A stretch of DNA of 64,000 bases from Roseiarcus sp963751165 (GTDB lineage Bacteria; Pseudomonadota; Alphaproteobacteria; Rhizobiales; Beijerinckiaceae). The stretch is taken from positions 124,001 to 188,000 of the forward strand of contig CAVVTP010000019.1 of NCBI GenBank assembly GCA_963751165.1, read 5' to 3'. The number at the start of each line of letters is the position of its first letter. The first letter of the stretch is position 1. Below, piece after piece: positions 29,807 through 39,285 of this stretch. Below the pieces are notes generated by a model, which saw only the letters and a program-made list of their open reading frames with translations, was not told the DNA's origin and searched no databases. The translations under genes were made by a program, and so were the position numbers.

Positions 29807-30678
29807 GCTTCCGGAGGTCGAAACGGTCCGGCGCGGCCTCGAACCGGCGATGGTTGGAGCCCGGATCCAAAAGGTCGAAATGAGGCGGAAGGACATCCGC
29901 TTTCCGTTCCCGCTCCGCTTCCGCGAGCGCCTGACCGGTCGGCGGATCGCTGCGGTGGCGCGGCGAGCGAAAATATCTTCTGTTCCAGCTCGACGGCGGC
30001 GAGACGCTGATCGCCCACCTCGGGATGTCCGGCTCGTTCCGCGTCGAGGCCGCCGAGACGACAACGCCGGGCGCGTTCCATCATGAACGCTCCAAGGACC
30101 CGAAGCACGACCACGTCGTGCTGCACCTCGATAACGGCAGGATCGTCACCTACAACGATCCGCGACGCTTCGGCTTCATGGATCTCGTTGCGAGCGAGGC
30201 CGCCGAAGCACATCCGCGGTTGATCGGGCTCGGCGAGGAACCGCTGGCGGCGAAGTTCGACGCCCAGCGCCTGGCCAAGCTGTTCGCGGGGTCGCGGTCA
30301 CCGCTCAAGAGCGCGCTGCTCGACCAGAAGCGCGTCGCCGGCCTGGGTAACATATACGTTTGCGAGTCACTTTTTCGCGCCCGCCTTTCGCCACTGCGGC
30401 CCGCCTCAAATCTGGCGGACGCCGCAGGAAATCCGACTCGCGCCGCCCATGCGCTGGTCAAGGCCATCCGCGCGGTGCTCGAGGAAGCGATCGAAGCCGG
30501 CGGCTCGACCCTGCGCGACCATCGCCGCGCCGATGGAGAGCTGGGTTATTTCCAGCACGGATTCGCGGTCTACGACCGGGAAGGCTTGCGCTGCCCGCGA
30601 CCGCGTTGCCGCGGAACGATCGGGCGACTCGAACAATCCGGTCGGTCGACGTTCTATTGTCCGGTATGCCAGAAGTAA
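29799..30678 (+). CDS. mutM: formamidopyrimidine-DNA glycosylase, one frameshift
   Basis: About 293-residue Fpg/Nei glycosylase that removes 8-oxoguanine. The catalytic N-terminus MPELPEVETVRRGL (Pro1 nucleophile after Met removal) starts at 29799. The frame changes near 29965 in ARRAK/YLLFQLDGG. Then come AHLGMSGSFRV, the helix-two-turn-helix segment KRVAGLGNIYVCESLF with NIY, and a zinc finger, LRCPRPRCRGTI then STFYCPVCQK, whose four Cys are present. It overlaps the recQ stop, so epmA-recQ-mutM form a tight operon. Confidence 0.93.
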
Positions 30679-30884
30679 CGCGTAGAGACCTCGAACAAAT
30701 CCCTGTGTGCGCCGGTTGGGTAACTCGCTGGATCAGAACCTCGTGACAAAGGCTGCGTTGTGCAGTTGAGCGATCTTGCGAGCCGCAACATGCGTGAAGC
30801 CTGAGCAGGCCTCGAGTTATCTGCTTCTGCGCCGGACGGCGGCGCAGACTGACCGATCGCGGCCCGCGCCAAAAACAGAAGGCT

Positions 30885-31994
30885 CTAACGACTGTTCCTC
30901 GTCAAGGCCGATACGATGGCATCGCCCATCTCTTTGGTCGAGACGGCCTGCGAGCCTTCGGCGGCGATGTCGGATGTGCGCAAGCCGGCGGCCAGAACCT
31001 CGGCGATCGCGGCCTCAAGCCGATCTGCCGCGTCCGGGAGTCCGAACGAATAGCGCAGAGCCATGCCAAAGGAGCCAATCATCGCGATCGGATTTGCAAG
31101 TCCCATTCCGGCGATGTCCGGCGCCGAGCCGTGAACTGGCTCGTAGAGCGCCTTGCGCTTTCCTTTCTGATCCGTGTCGCCAAGCGAAGCGGATGGCAAC
31201 ATTCCGAGGGAACCGGTAAGCATGGCGGCGACGTCGGATAGCATATCCCCGAATAGATTGTCGGTGACAATGACGCCGAATTGCTTCGGCCGCCGGACAA
31301 GTTGCATTCCGAGCGCATCGGCGAGCATATGGTCGAGCTGCACGTCCGGATATTCACGCACGTGCAGAGCTGTGACCACTTCGCGCCACAACACCCCCGA
31401 TTTCATGACGTTATGTTTTTCGCTGGACGTCACTTTCTCCCCTCGCCGGCGGGCAAGCTCAAAAGCGACGCGAGCAATCCTTTCAATTTCGTAGGTATCG
31501 TAAACTTGCGTATCGATTCCGCGCTTCTGTCCGTTTCCCAGGTCGAGAATCTCCTTCGGCTCTCCGAAATACACCCCGCCGGTCAGCTCACGGACGATCA
31601 TGATGTCCAGGCCTTCGACAACCTCCGGTTTTAACGAGGAAGCCGAGGCGAGCGCCGGGTAGCAGATAGCAGGCCGGAGATTTGCGTATAGTCCCAATTC
31701 CTTTCGGAGCCTCAGAAGGCCAGCCTCCGGTCGAATCTCATATGGCACGTCGTCCCATTTCGGTCCCCCGACGGCTGCAAGAAAGACAGCGTCTGCAGCG
31801 TGAGCGAGCTCCATGTCCGCCTCGCTGATAGGTCTGCCGTGAACATCGTAGGCGCAGCCTCCTACGAGGCCTTTTTCGACCTCGAACTCGGCGACCCCCT
31901 CGCGATCGAAACAGTCGATGATCTTTTCGACTTCGGCCATCACCTCCGGACCGATGCCGTCGCCAGGCAGTAACAGGAGTTTGTAAGTCGTCAT
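30885..31994 (-). CDS. leuB: 3-isopropylmalate dehydrogenase
   Basis: 369-residue enzyme of leucine synthesis that oxidises and decarboxylates 3-isopropylmalate with NAD. It has LLLPGDGIGPEVMAEV at the N-terminus, AVGGPKWD, LRKELGLYANLRPA, and the catalytic/metal region DNLFGDMLSDVAAMLTGSLG (20 residues) plus YEPVHGSAPDIAG. ATG at 31994; the open frame extends upstream to 32147 without homology. The preceding minus-strand region overlaps the start of the opposite secA frame only outside its real start. Intact and of usual length. Confidence 0.96.
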   Translation of the reverse strand: MTTYKLLLLPGDGIGPEVMAEVEKIIDCFDREGVAEFEVEKGLVGGCAYDVHGRPISEADMELAHAADAVFLAAVGGPKWDDVPYEIRPEAGLLRLRKELGLYANLRPAICYPALASASSLKPEVVEGLDIMIVRELTGGVYFGEPKEILDLGNGQKRGIDTQVYDTYEIERIARVAFELARRRGEKVTSSEKHNVMKSGVLWREVVTALHVREYPDVQLDHMLADALGMQLVRRPKQFGVIVTDNLFGDMLSDVAAMLTGSLGMLPSASLGDTDQKGKRKALYEPVHGSAPDIAGMGLANPIAMIGSFGMALRYSFGLPDAADRLEAAIAEVLAAGLRTSDIAAEGSQAVSTKEMGDAIVSALTRNSR

Positions 31995-32311
31995 CGGTCT
32001 CGCAATCGGCGGGAAAAGAAGGAATGACCGGTAAACGATTTTCCCCAGGGACGAAAGCCCGCCCCCTGCCGTTCTCCCTGCCTTAGCCGACCGGCGATCG
32101 TTCCCCGGTGGCGGAACGACCTCGGAACGACCCCTCGTCATTGACAAGCCAGGACGCGGCTCCTATCTCCGCGCCAACCCTGTTCAGCGGCGCGAAAACG
32201 GGCGTCTTGCCTTGTTTCGCGCTTTTCGCTGTGGCTGTCGTCGTCGGCGGCCCTCGATGCTTTCGGGGAACGGAGCGCGAAGAAATTGGCGGCGCGATAC
32301 TGGAAAGGTCG

Positions 32312-35128
32312 ATGATGCTCGGCGCCCTTAAGTTCGACTCTGCGATGAAGAGGGTGTTCGGATCGTCCAACGACCGTCGCCTCAAGAGTTATCGACCGAA
32401 GGTCACCGCCGTCAATGCGCTCGAGCCCGAGTTCGAGGCGCTGAGCGACGAGCAGCTGAGGACGAAGACCGACGAGTTCCGCTCCGCACTGGCGACTGGC
32501 GAGACCATCGAACGCATTATGGCGCCTGCCTTCGCAACGGTTCGCGAAGCCGCCAAACGCACCCTCAAGCAGCGCCATTTCGACGTCCAGCTGATTGGCG
32601 GTCTGGTGCTTCACGAAGGGGCGATCGCCGAGATGCGCACTGGCGAAGGCAAGACGCTCGTCGCCACGACGGCCGTCTATCTGAACGCGCTCGGCGGCGA
32701 GGGCGTTCACGTCGTCACCGTCAACGATTACCTTGCCCGTCGCGACGCCGAATGGATGGGGCAGATCTACAGGTTCCTCGGGTTGACCGTCGGCGTGATC
32801 GTGCACGGGCTCGACGACGAGGAACGCCGGCAAGCCTACGCCGCCGACGTCACCTACGGCACGAACAATGAGTTCGGGTTCGACTATCTGCGCGACAACA
32901 TGAAATACGACATGGCGCAGATGGTGCAACGCGGCCACGCCTTCGCTATCGTCGACGAAGTCGACTCGATCCTTGTCGACGAGGCGCGCACGCCGCTCAT
33001 CATTTCGGGCCCGTCCGAGGACCGGTCCGGGCTCTACGCCGCCGTCGACAAGATCATCCCGAAGCTCGCTCGCGAGGATTACGAGCTCGACGAGAAACAG
33101 CGCACTGTCAATCTGACCGAAGCAGGCAACGAGCACGCCGAGGAGCTTCTGCACACGATGGGCGTGATGAAGGAAGGATCGCTTTACGAGGCGGGTAACG
33201 CGACTCTCGTTCACCATGTCAATCAGGCGTTGCGCTCCCACAAGCTTTTCCAGCGCGACAAGGACTACATCGTCCGCAACGGCGAGGTCGTCATCGTCGA
33301 CGAGTTCACCGGACGCATGATGCCCGGGCGGCGCTATTCGGAGGGCCTGCATCAAGCGCTCGAGGCGAAGGAAAACGTCACGGTCCAGCCCGAAAACGTG
33401 ACGCTCGCCTCGATCACGTTCCAGAATTATTTCCGCCTCTATAAGAAGCTGGCGGGCATGACCGGCACGGCTGCGACGGAGGCGGACGAGTTCGCCGAAA
33501 TCTACAAGCTGACCGTCGTCGAGATCCCGACGAACCAGCCGATTGCGCGTCTCGACGAGGACGACGAGGTCTATCGCACCACCGAAGAGAAGATGCGCGC
33601 GGTCGTGCGCGAGATCGAGGCCGCGAACGCCAAGATGCAGCCGATGCTGGTCGGCACGACGTCGATCGAGAAGTCCGAGGTGCTCGGCGAAGTGTTCGAG
33701 CGCCACGGCTACAAGAAGATCGACTTCACCCAACCCGACGCGCTGAAGGCGCTGTACGCCGCGGCGCACGCAGGCAAGCCGTCGAAGCATTTCGCCATCC
33801 TTAACGCCCGCTTCCACGAGCAGGAGGCTTTGGTTGTCGCCGAGGCCGGCGTTCCTGGCGCGATCACCATCGCCACGAATATGGCTGGCCGAGGAACCGA
33901 CATCCAGCTCGGCGGCAATGTCGAGATGCGGGTTCGGCAGGAAGTCGATCCGAACGCCTCGCCGGAAGAGCGCGCCGCCCAAGAAGCGGCGATTCGGGCG
34001 GAAGTCGCGGACTTCAAGCAGAAGGCGATCGACGCCGGCGGACTCTATATCGTCGGCACGGAGCGGCATGAGAGCAGGCGCATCGACAACCAGTTGCGCG
34101 GCCGCTCGGGCCGCCAGGGCGACCCTGGCCGGGCGAAGTTTTTCCTGTCGCTTCAGGACGACCTCATGCGCATTTTCGGCGCAGAGCGCATGGATGCGAT
34201 GCTAAAGCGGCTGGGCCTCAAGGAGGACGAGGCGATCGTGCATCCATGGATCAACAAGGCGTTGGAGAAGGCGCAGCAGAAGGTAGAGGCGCGCAACTTC
34301 GACATTCGCAAGAACATCCTCAAATTTGACAACGTGATGAACGACCAGCGCAAGGTCATCTTCGAGGATCGGCGGAAGATGATGGCGGCCAATTCCCTCG
34401 AGGAGACGATCGAGGACATGCGCACGGGCGTCATCGACGATCTCGTCGCCAAACACATTCCGCACGATGCCTATCCGGAGGCATGGGACGTCGCCGGCCT
34501 GAAGCAGGAAGTCCTTGTCAAGCTCAACCTCGACGTGCCTGTCGACGAATGGGCGAGGGAGGAAGGCATAGCCGAGGAGGAAGTCGCCGCACGCCTCCAC
34601 AAGGCGGCCGAGGAGGCGTACTTGGAGCGCGTCAAGCGCAACACACCCGAGGCCATGCGCTATGTCGAGAAGCAGGTCATCCTGCAATCCCTCGACCACC
34701 TTTGGCGCGACCATCTCGTGATTCTCGACCATCTGCGGCAGGTTATCGGCTGGCGCGGCATGGCGCAGCGCGACCCGCTGAACGAATACAAGTCCGAAGC
34801 GTTCGAACTCTTCCAGCAGTTGATCGCGCAGTGGCATGAGGCGGTCATCACCCAGATGTCGCGGGTCGAGGTGCGCTTCCAGGAGCCGGAGCCCCCGCCG
34901 CCGCCGATGCAGTTCCAGCATCTCGACCCGGCCACCGGCGAGAACGAGTATCCGTTCGGCGCGCTCAACGAACCGGTCGCCGTCGGCCTGCTCGCCGGGA
35001 CGTCCGGAGTGGCGATCGCGGAACGCGATCCGAAAAACCCCGCCTCTTGGGGACGGGTCGGCCGGAACGAAACCTGCCCCTGCGGGTCAGGCAAGAAGTT
35101 CAAGCACTGTCATGGCCAGGTCGCTTGA
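32312..35128 (+). CDS. secA: preprotein translocase ATPase SecA
   Basis: About 938-residue motor of the Sec pathway. Visible are Walker A MRTGEGKTLVATTAVYLNAL (given as MRTGEGKTLVA), VNDYLARRDAEWMG, YGTNNEFGFDYLRDNM, DEVDSILVDEARTPLIISG, the second nucleotide domain TNMAGRGTDIQLGG and GRSGRQGDPG, and the C-terminal zinc motif NETCPCGSGKKFKHCHG that contacts SecB and lipids. Start ATG at 32312 (or 32315) follows GGAAAGG; the open frame to 32108 lacks homology. The gene is intact despite its length. Confidence 0.97.
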   Translation: MMLGALKFDSAMKRVFGSSNDRRLKSYRPKVTAVNALEPEFEALSDEQLRTKTDEFRSALATGETIERIMAPAFATVREAAKRTLKQRHFDVQLIGGLVLHEGAIAEMRTGEGKTLVATTAVYLNALGGEGVHVVTVNDYLARRDAEWMGQIYRFLGLTVGVIVHGLDDEERRQAYAADVTYGTNNEFGFDYLRDNMKYDMAQMVQRGHAFAIVDEVDSILVDEARTPLIISGPSEDRSGLYAAVDKIIPKLAREDYELDEKQRTVNLTEAGNEHAEELLHTMGVMKEGSLYEAGNATLVHHVNQALRSHKLFQRDKDYIVRNGEVVIVDEFTGRMMPGRRYSEGLHQALEAKENVTVQPENVTLASITFQNYFRLYKKLAGMTGTAATEADEFAEIYKLTVVEIPTNQPIARLDEDDEVYRTTEEKMRAVVREIEAANAKMQPMLVGTTSIEKSEVLGEVFERHGYKKIDFTQPDALKALYAAAHAGKPSKHFAILNARFHEQEALVVAEAGVPGAITIATNMAGRGTDIQLGGNVEMRVRQEVDPNASPEERAAQEAAIRAEVADFKQKAIDAGGLYIVGTERHESRRIDNQLRGRSGRQGDPGRAKFFLSLQDDLMRIFGAERMDAMLKRLGLKEDEAIVHPWINKALEKAQQKVEARNFDIRKNILKFDNVMNDQRKVIFEDRRKMMAANSLEETIEDMRTGVIDDLVAKHIPHDAYPEAWDVAGLKQEVLVKLNLDVPVDEWAREEGIAEEEVAARLHKAAEEAYLERVKRNTPEAMRYVEKQVILQSLDHLWRDHLVILDHLRQVIGWRGMAQRDPLNEYKSEAFELFQQLIAQWHEAVITQMSRVEVRFQEPEPPPPPMQFQHLDPATGENEYPFGALNEPVAVGLLAGTSGVAIAERDPKNPASWGRVGRNETCPCGSGKKFKHCHGQVA

Positions 35129-36190
35129 GCGCAAGAAATGGCTTTAACGCGTCGACAACTCGCGCTGAAGCGCTCAGTCTACTTACCAGAGCCTTTGAAA
35201 AGTCGGAGCTAGAAGAGCCGGCTCGTGAAGCGCGTCTGACGGTTCGCGCGGCCTGCGGCGTCTCGTGGGCGACTCTTCATCGCGGCTCCCGAAGAACCTC
35301 TCGGCCCTGCTGCGCTGAGACTCGGCGAAATTGCTCTCCGCCGTGCGGGCGGAGAGCCGCTGTCCAGAATCGTCGGCAGGCGGGAATTCTGGGGTCTTTC
35401 GCTCTCATTGTCGCCGGACGTGCTCGATCCGCGTCCCGAAACGGAGACGATCGTCGAAGCGGCGGTGGCGTTGTTCGCCACCAGACGACGCGAGCAGATC
35501 CGCGTCCTCGACGTTGGGGTTGGCTCCGGCGCAATTCTGTGCGCGCTGCTCGCCGAATTTCCCTATGCGAGGGGGTTCGGCGTCGACGCGTCGCAGAAGG
35601 CGACAGAGGTCGCTCTTGCAAACCTCGAGGCCTGCGGCCTTGCGGGACGGGCCAACGTTCGCGTCGGCCACTGGACCGCCAGCGTCGAGGGGTCGTTTGA
35701 CCTGATCGTCTCGAATCCCCCCTATATCCCAAGCGCCGATATCGCAGGACTTCCTCGCGCTGTGCGGGACTTCGACCCGCGGCTCGCGCTCGATGGCGGA
35801 GTGGATGGACTTGACGGCTTCCGAGAGATCATCCCGACTTCCGTGCGGCTGGTTTCGGCCGGCGGCGCCCTCCTCGTCGAGGTCGGCGCATCCCAGGCGC
35901 GCTCTGTCCTTGCAATTGCGATCGAAGCAGGCTTTCTCGACGGCGCAACCTGGCGGGATCTCGCTGGCGTCGAACGCGTGGTGGCGGCGCGGGCCCCGTT
36001 TGGACCAAGTCCTGAAGGGTCAAGCACGATGAACGGGCTGCGACCTGTTGAACTCGAACCGATCGAGCCGCGCGGCGAACTGACGGCTGCGCCTGATCGC
36101 AATGCCCCGCGACACCAACGCCGACGGCGACATCTTCGGCAGTCGAACGAACTGCGGCTCGGAGATAACGACGCTGAAGCAATAGCGTAA
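35125..36190 (+). CDS. prmC: release-factor glutamine methyltransferase, one frameshift
   Basis: PrmC/HemK methylates the GGQ Gln of release factors. An N-terminal helical domain (TRAEALSLLTRAFEKSELE) runs from just after the secA stop; a TTG at 35125 or a further small break near ATG 35138 would supply the start. The frame changes near 35275, then RIVGRREFWGLSLSLSPDVL leads into the SAM-binding DVGVGSGAILCALLAEFP and the catalytic SNPPYIPSADI (NPPY). The C-terminus runs on about 50 residues past the family end (after VERVVAAR), so the natural stop may be lost. Start and end are both uncertain. Confidence 0.8.
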
Positions 36191-36536
36191 CCAGTCGCGC
36201 CGCCATGACCTATCCTTGATGATCTTGGCCAAGCGCGAATCGGCCGCAGTTCGGGGCCGAAATCAGACCTGTGCTGTTCACGCCGAACGTCTGGTCCACA
36301 AACTCGATACGTTCACCGACGCCCAGCGCGCCGAGCGGCACCACATCCGCGGACTCATCGGTCGTTCTACCTCAATCTCAAGGCTTCGCGCCGGCATCCG
36401 CCCCGAGCGCGCTTTTTGCTCCTTCTCAATCCCAAAGATCGTGGCCTACCTGCTCCAGTTGAGAAAGTCGGGCTAAGAACACACCAGATTTTTGCGCGCG
36501 CGGACGTGTCGCCGCAGAGCCGAAAAGATCAGCCGT
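36191..36536. other. 346 bases between prmC and the flagellar cluster
   Basis: Short open frames on both strands, none with a recognisable family. No terminator with a T-run was found. It separates the prmC end from the convergent flagellar gene whose stop is at 36537. Confidence 0.4.
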
Positions 36537-37031
36537 CTATTCAAAAATCCGATTGCGGGCGAACAGCTGGGCACCGTTCGCCTCGTTCGCGACGGAGAGA
36601 AGGGTCGTCCCCTTGTCGTCGAGCAGCGCCCAGCCGCCGTCGCGCTGTACGATCGCGCCGATGCGGCCGACGCCCGGCACCTCGTCGCTGGGTCCGGCCG
36701 AGCGGATCACGTTGCCGACCATGAGCCAGACCCGGCCGGGACGCACGGCGACGATCTTGGCCGGCGGCATGACGGGCGACTCATCGGCCTCTCGACCGGC
36801 GGCAGAACCTGTGGACGGCTCGGAAAGTTCGGTCGCTGGCGAACGAACGATCCGGCTCATTCCGCTCGCAGCCGTCCCGCGCGGCTGGGCAAAGATTGCG
36901 AGATGCTCCATGCCGTTGACGCGAATCTTTCCCCCGCCGTAGCCGACCATGTATCCGGCGAAGACGACGGAGGCGGCGGCCAGCGCCGTCCCGACGGCGC
37001 GCACCCAGATTTCCGGTTCGGTCGTCGTCAT
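36537..37031 (-). CDS. membrane-anchored protein of the fliI operon, unnamed
   Basis: 164-residue protein from ATG at 37031. One hydrophobic helix (ALAAASVVFAGYMVGYGGG, residues about 15-33) is followed by a probably periplasmic domain with KIVAVRPGRVWLMVGNVIRS and GAIVQRDGGWALLDDKGTTL. The start is 7 bases after the fliI stop, so it is transcribed with flgF and fliI. I do not recognise the family. Its tight coupling to the export ATPase gene suggests an assembly or export accessory role. Confidence 0.7.
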   Translation of the reverse strand: MTTTEPEIWVRAVGTALAAASVVFAGYMVGYGGGKIRVNGMEHLAIFAQPRGTAASGMSRIVRSPATELSEPSTGSAAGREADESPVMPPAKIVAVRPGRVWLMVGNVIRSAGPSDEVPGVGRIGAIVQRDGGWALLDDKGTTLLSVANEANGAQLFARNRIFE

Positions 37032-37038
37032 CGGTCGT

Positions 37039-38409
37039 TCATGCCTCCGCATTGGCGGCGCCGCGCAACGCGGACGCGAGTTCGATGAAAGGGTCCTCAC
37101 ATCGCGGCGCGTCCGGCGACTGCTGCATCGCCTCGTAGATCCGGGGCGCGCACCGGATTGCCTTGTCGAGGATCGGATCGCCCCCCGGCGTATAGCCGCC
37201 CATCAGGCGCAGTTCGCGGGTCTCCTCGTAGCGGGCGATCAGCGAACGCAGGTGCGCGACGAGCTTGCGCTGCTCGGGCGTCCAGACCGTTTGGGCGAGC
37301 CGCGACACGGAGGCGAGGACGTCCACCGCAGGATAGCGGCCCTCGTCGGCGATGGCGCGGTCGAGCACGATGTGCCCGTCGAGCGCGCCGCGAACCGCGT
37401 CGGCGACGGGATCGTTGTGATCGTCTCCGTCGACGAGGACGGAGAAGATCCCGGTGATCGACCCCGACCCTTCGATGCCCGGGCCAGCGCGCTCGAGGAG
37501 CCGCGGAAGATCGCTGAACACGCTCGGCGCGTAGCCGCGCGCCACAGCGGGCTCTCCGGCCGCGAGCGCGACATCGCGCGCCGCATGAGCGAACCTCGTC
37601 ACGGAATCGAGTATCAGCAGGACCAGTTCGCCCCGGTCGCGGAAATATTCGGCGACCGCCATCGCGGTCTTCGGCGCCAGGCGGCGCATCATTGGACTCT
37701 CGTCGCCCGTCGATACAACAGCGACGGTCGAGGCGCGGCCCGCGCCTAGCGTGCCGTCGAGGAATTGGCGCACTTCCCGGCCGCGTTCGCCGACCAGCCC
37801 GATCACCACAGTGTCGAACTGGGGCGCGCGGGCGAGCATCGCGAGCAGCGAGGATTTGCCGACGCCCGAACCGGCGAACACGCCGACGCGCTGTCCGAGG
37901 CAGAGCGGAGTGAAGAGATCGACCACCCGCACCCCCGTACGGATGGGCGTCGTCACACGCGCACGCCTGAGCGGCGGCGGCGGATCCGCATCGAGAGGGG
38001 CGAGGATCTCGCCGTAGGCGAGCGGGCCCGCTCCGTCGAGCGACCGACCGAGCGCGTCGATCACGCGTCCTTTCCAGGACGGGTCCGGCGACAGCGATAA
38101 ATTGTCGGCGCGATAGGCGCGTGCCCCAATCTCGGCGTCGCAGCGCGCGTCGAACGGCTTGAGCGTCGCGGTGGCGTCGTCGATCCTGACCACCTCACCG
38201 ATCTGGACGCGGTCGCCGATGTCGACCCCGACGCACTCGCCGAGCTTCAGGAATCGCGACAGGCCGGCTACTCTGTAGTGCGACATGGACACTTCCGTGA
38301 CGACGCCGCTCACCTCGGCAGCCGGCAGATTGCGCAGGCCCCAGACGACGCGCCGCTCGAGACGCTCGAGGGTGGGTAGTTCTCCGGACTCGACCAGCGG
38401 GACAATCAC
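37039..38409 (-). CDS. fliI: flagellum-specific ATPase FliI
   Basis: 456-residue ATPase of the flagellar type III export apparatus, related to F1-ATPase beta. It has Walker A VFAGSGVGKSSLLAMLAR, GLVGERGREVRQFL, and the Walker B region LVLLILDSVTRFAHAARD, with AVARGYAPSVFSDLPRLLERAG after it (as GYAPSVFSDLPRLLERAG). Hydrolysis at the membrane helps unload substrates into the export gate. It follows flgF on the minus strand with a gap of 18 bases and is itself followed by an unnamed membrane gene. FliH and FliJ are not in the window. Intact. Confidence 0.95.
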   Translation of the reverse strand: MIVPLVESGELPTLERLERRVVWGLRNLPAAEVSGVVTEVSMSHYRVAGLSRFLKLGECVGVDIGDRVQIGEVVRIDDATATLKPFDARCDAEIGARAYRADNLSLSPDPSWKGRVIDALGRSLDGAGPLAYGEILAPLDADPPPPLRRARVTTPIRTGVRVVDLFTPLCLGQRVGVFAGSGVGKSSLLAMLARAPQFDTVVIGLVGERGREVRQFLDGTLGAGRASTVAVVSTGDESPMMRRLAPKTAMAVAEYFRDRGELVLLILDSVTRFAHAARDVALAAGEPAVARGYAPSVFSDLPRLLERAGPGIEGSGSITGIFSVLVDGDDHNDPVADAVRGALDGHIVLDRAIADEGRYPAVDVLASVSRLAQTVWTPEQRKLVAHLRSLIARYEETRELRLMGGYTPGGDPILDKAIRCAPRIYEAMQQSPDAPRCEDPFIELASALRGAANAEA

Positions 38410-38427
38410 GACGCGGAGCCCAGCGTC

Positions 38428-39132
38428 TTAATGGCGTTCTGCACCGAGGTCCTCCGACTGCGCAGACTCCGCTGCGACGCCGTCGAAGGCGCGCGTGACC
38501 TCGATTAGCCGGGTCATTTCTTTCACCGGATCGACGTTCGAGCTTTCCACGGCGCCCTGGACGACGCCGTCGCGGGTGAAATCGAGGATGGCTTTGGCCG
38601 GCTTGTCGGGGACCACGCCCGAGTTCTCCGCCCGCCTGAGGTTCGCGTTGGCATCGATGGCGAAGAGCCCGATCGCGCCGACTTGCCGGCCATTCTGGCT
38701 AATCATGCCGTCCGTCGACACAACGAGCGGTCCGCCGGCGGTGTCGACCAGGATGGGGGCGCCGCCTGCGTCGAGGATCGGGTAGCCGTTCAGCGTGCGC
38801 AAGGTTCCAGACTCGTCGATGCGCGCCCGTCCGTCGCGTGTGTAGGCCGCGCCGGACGGCGTCCGGATCCCGAACCAGCCGTCGCCCTGGATGGCGAAGT
38901 CGAGAGAATTGTCGGTCTTCACCAGACCGCCGACTCCTCGCGCGATGTAGTCTGAACCGGGCGAAACGTAGTTCATGGCCGTGTCGCCCGCCCTGACCAT
39001 TTCCAATTCGAACGAAACGCCGGTCGCGCGGTAACCCACGGTATTCATGTTGGCGATATTGTCGGCGATCGTCTCAAGCCGCCGTTCAAGCGCCACCTGC
39101 GCCGACAGGGCGACATAAATCCCGTTTTCCAT
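38428..39132 (-). CDS. flgF: flagellar basal-body rod protein FlgF
   Basis: 234-residue proximal-rod protein. The N-terminal rod signature is MENGIYVALSAQVALERRLE then ADNIANMNTVGYRATG; the middle has DFAIQGDGWFGIRTPSG and GAAYTRDGRARID; the C-terminal helix SSNVDPVKEMTRLIEVTRAF completes the coiled coil with the N-terminus. ATG at 39132; the frame extends upstream without homology. FlgF is secreted through the type III gate without a cleavable signal. First gene of the flgF-fliI-unnamed operon, divergent from motA. Confidence 0.95.
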   Translation of the reverse strand: MENGIYVALSAQVALERRLETIADNIANMNTVGYRATGVSFELEMVRAGDTAMNYVSPGSDYIARGVGGLVKTDNSLDFAIQGDGWFGIRTPSGAAYTRDGRARIDESGTLRTLNGYPILDAGGAPILVDTAGGPLVVSTDGMISQNGRQVGAIGLFAIDANANLRRAENSGVVPDKPAKAILDFTRDGVVQGAVESSNVDPVKEMTRLIEVTRAFDGVAAESAQSEDLGAERH

Positions 39133-39285
39133 GAGGTGTTTCCGGAGCGAACCGATGGGAAACGGCTCGCAAATGTAGCGCCGACTGTCCCGCCTGCGCC
39201 TTGCGCGACGCTGACCTCCCTTCCGACAGCCTGGCGTAAGTCTCACTCGGCACATTTGTCGATGGGTTCCGACGGAGAGCGGGTC

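Noticed and set aside
32138..34069. 643-codon minus-strand frame opposite secA
   Set aside because: Shadow frame; composition follows from secA codons.
36216..36476. 86-codon ORF between prmC and the flagellar genes
   Set aside because: No ribosome site or family match; too weak to call.
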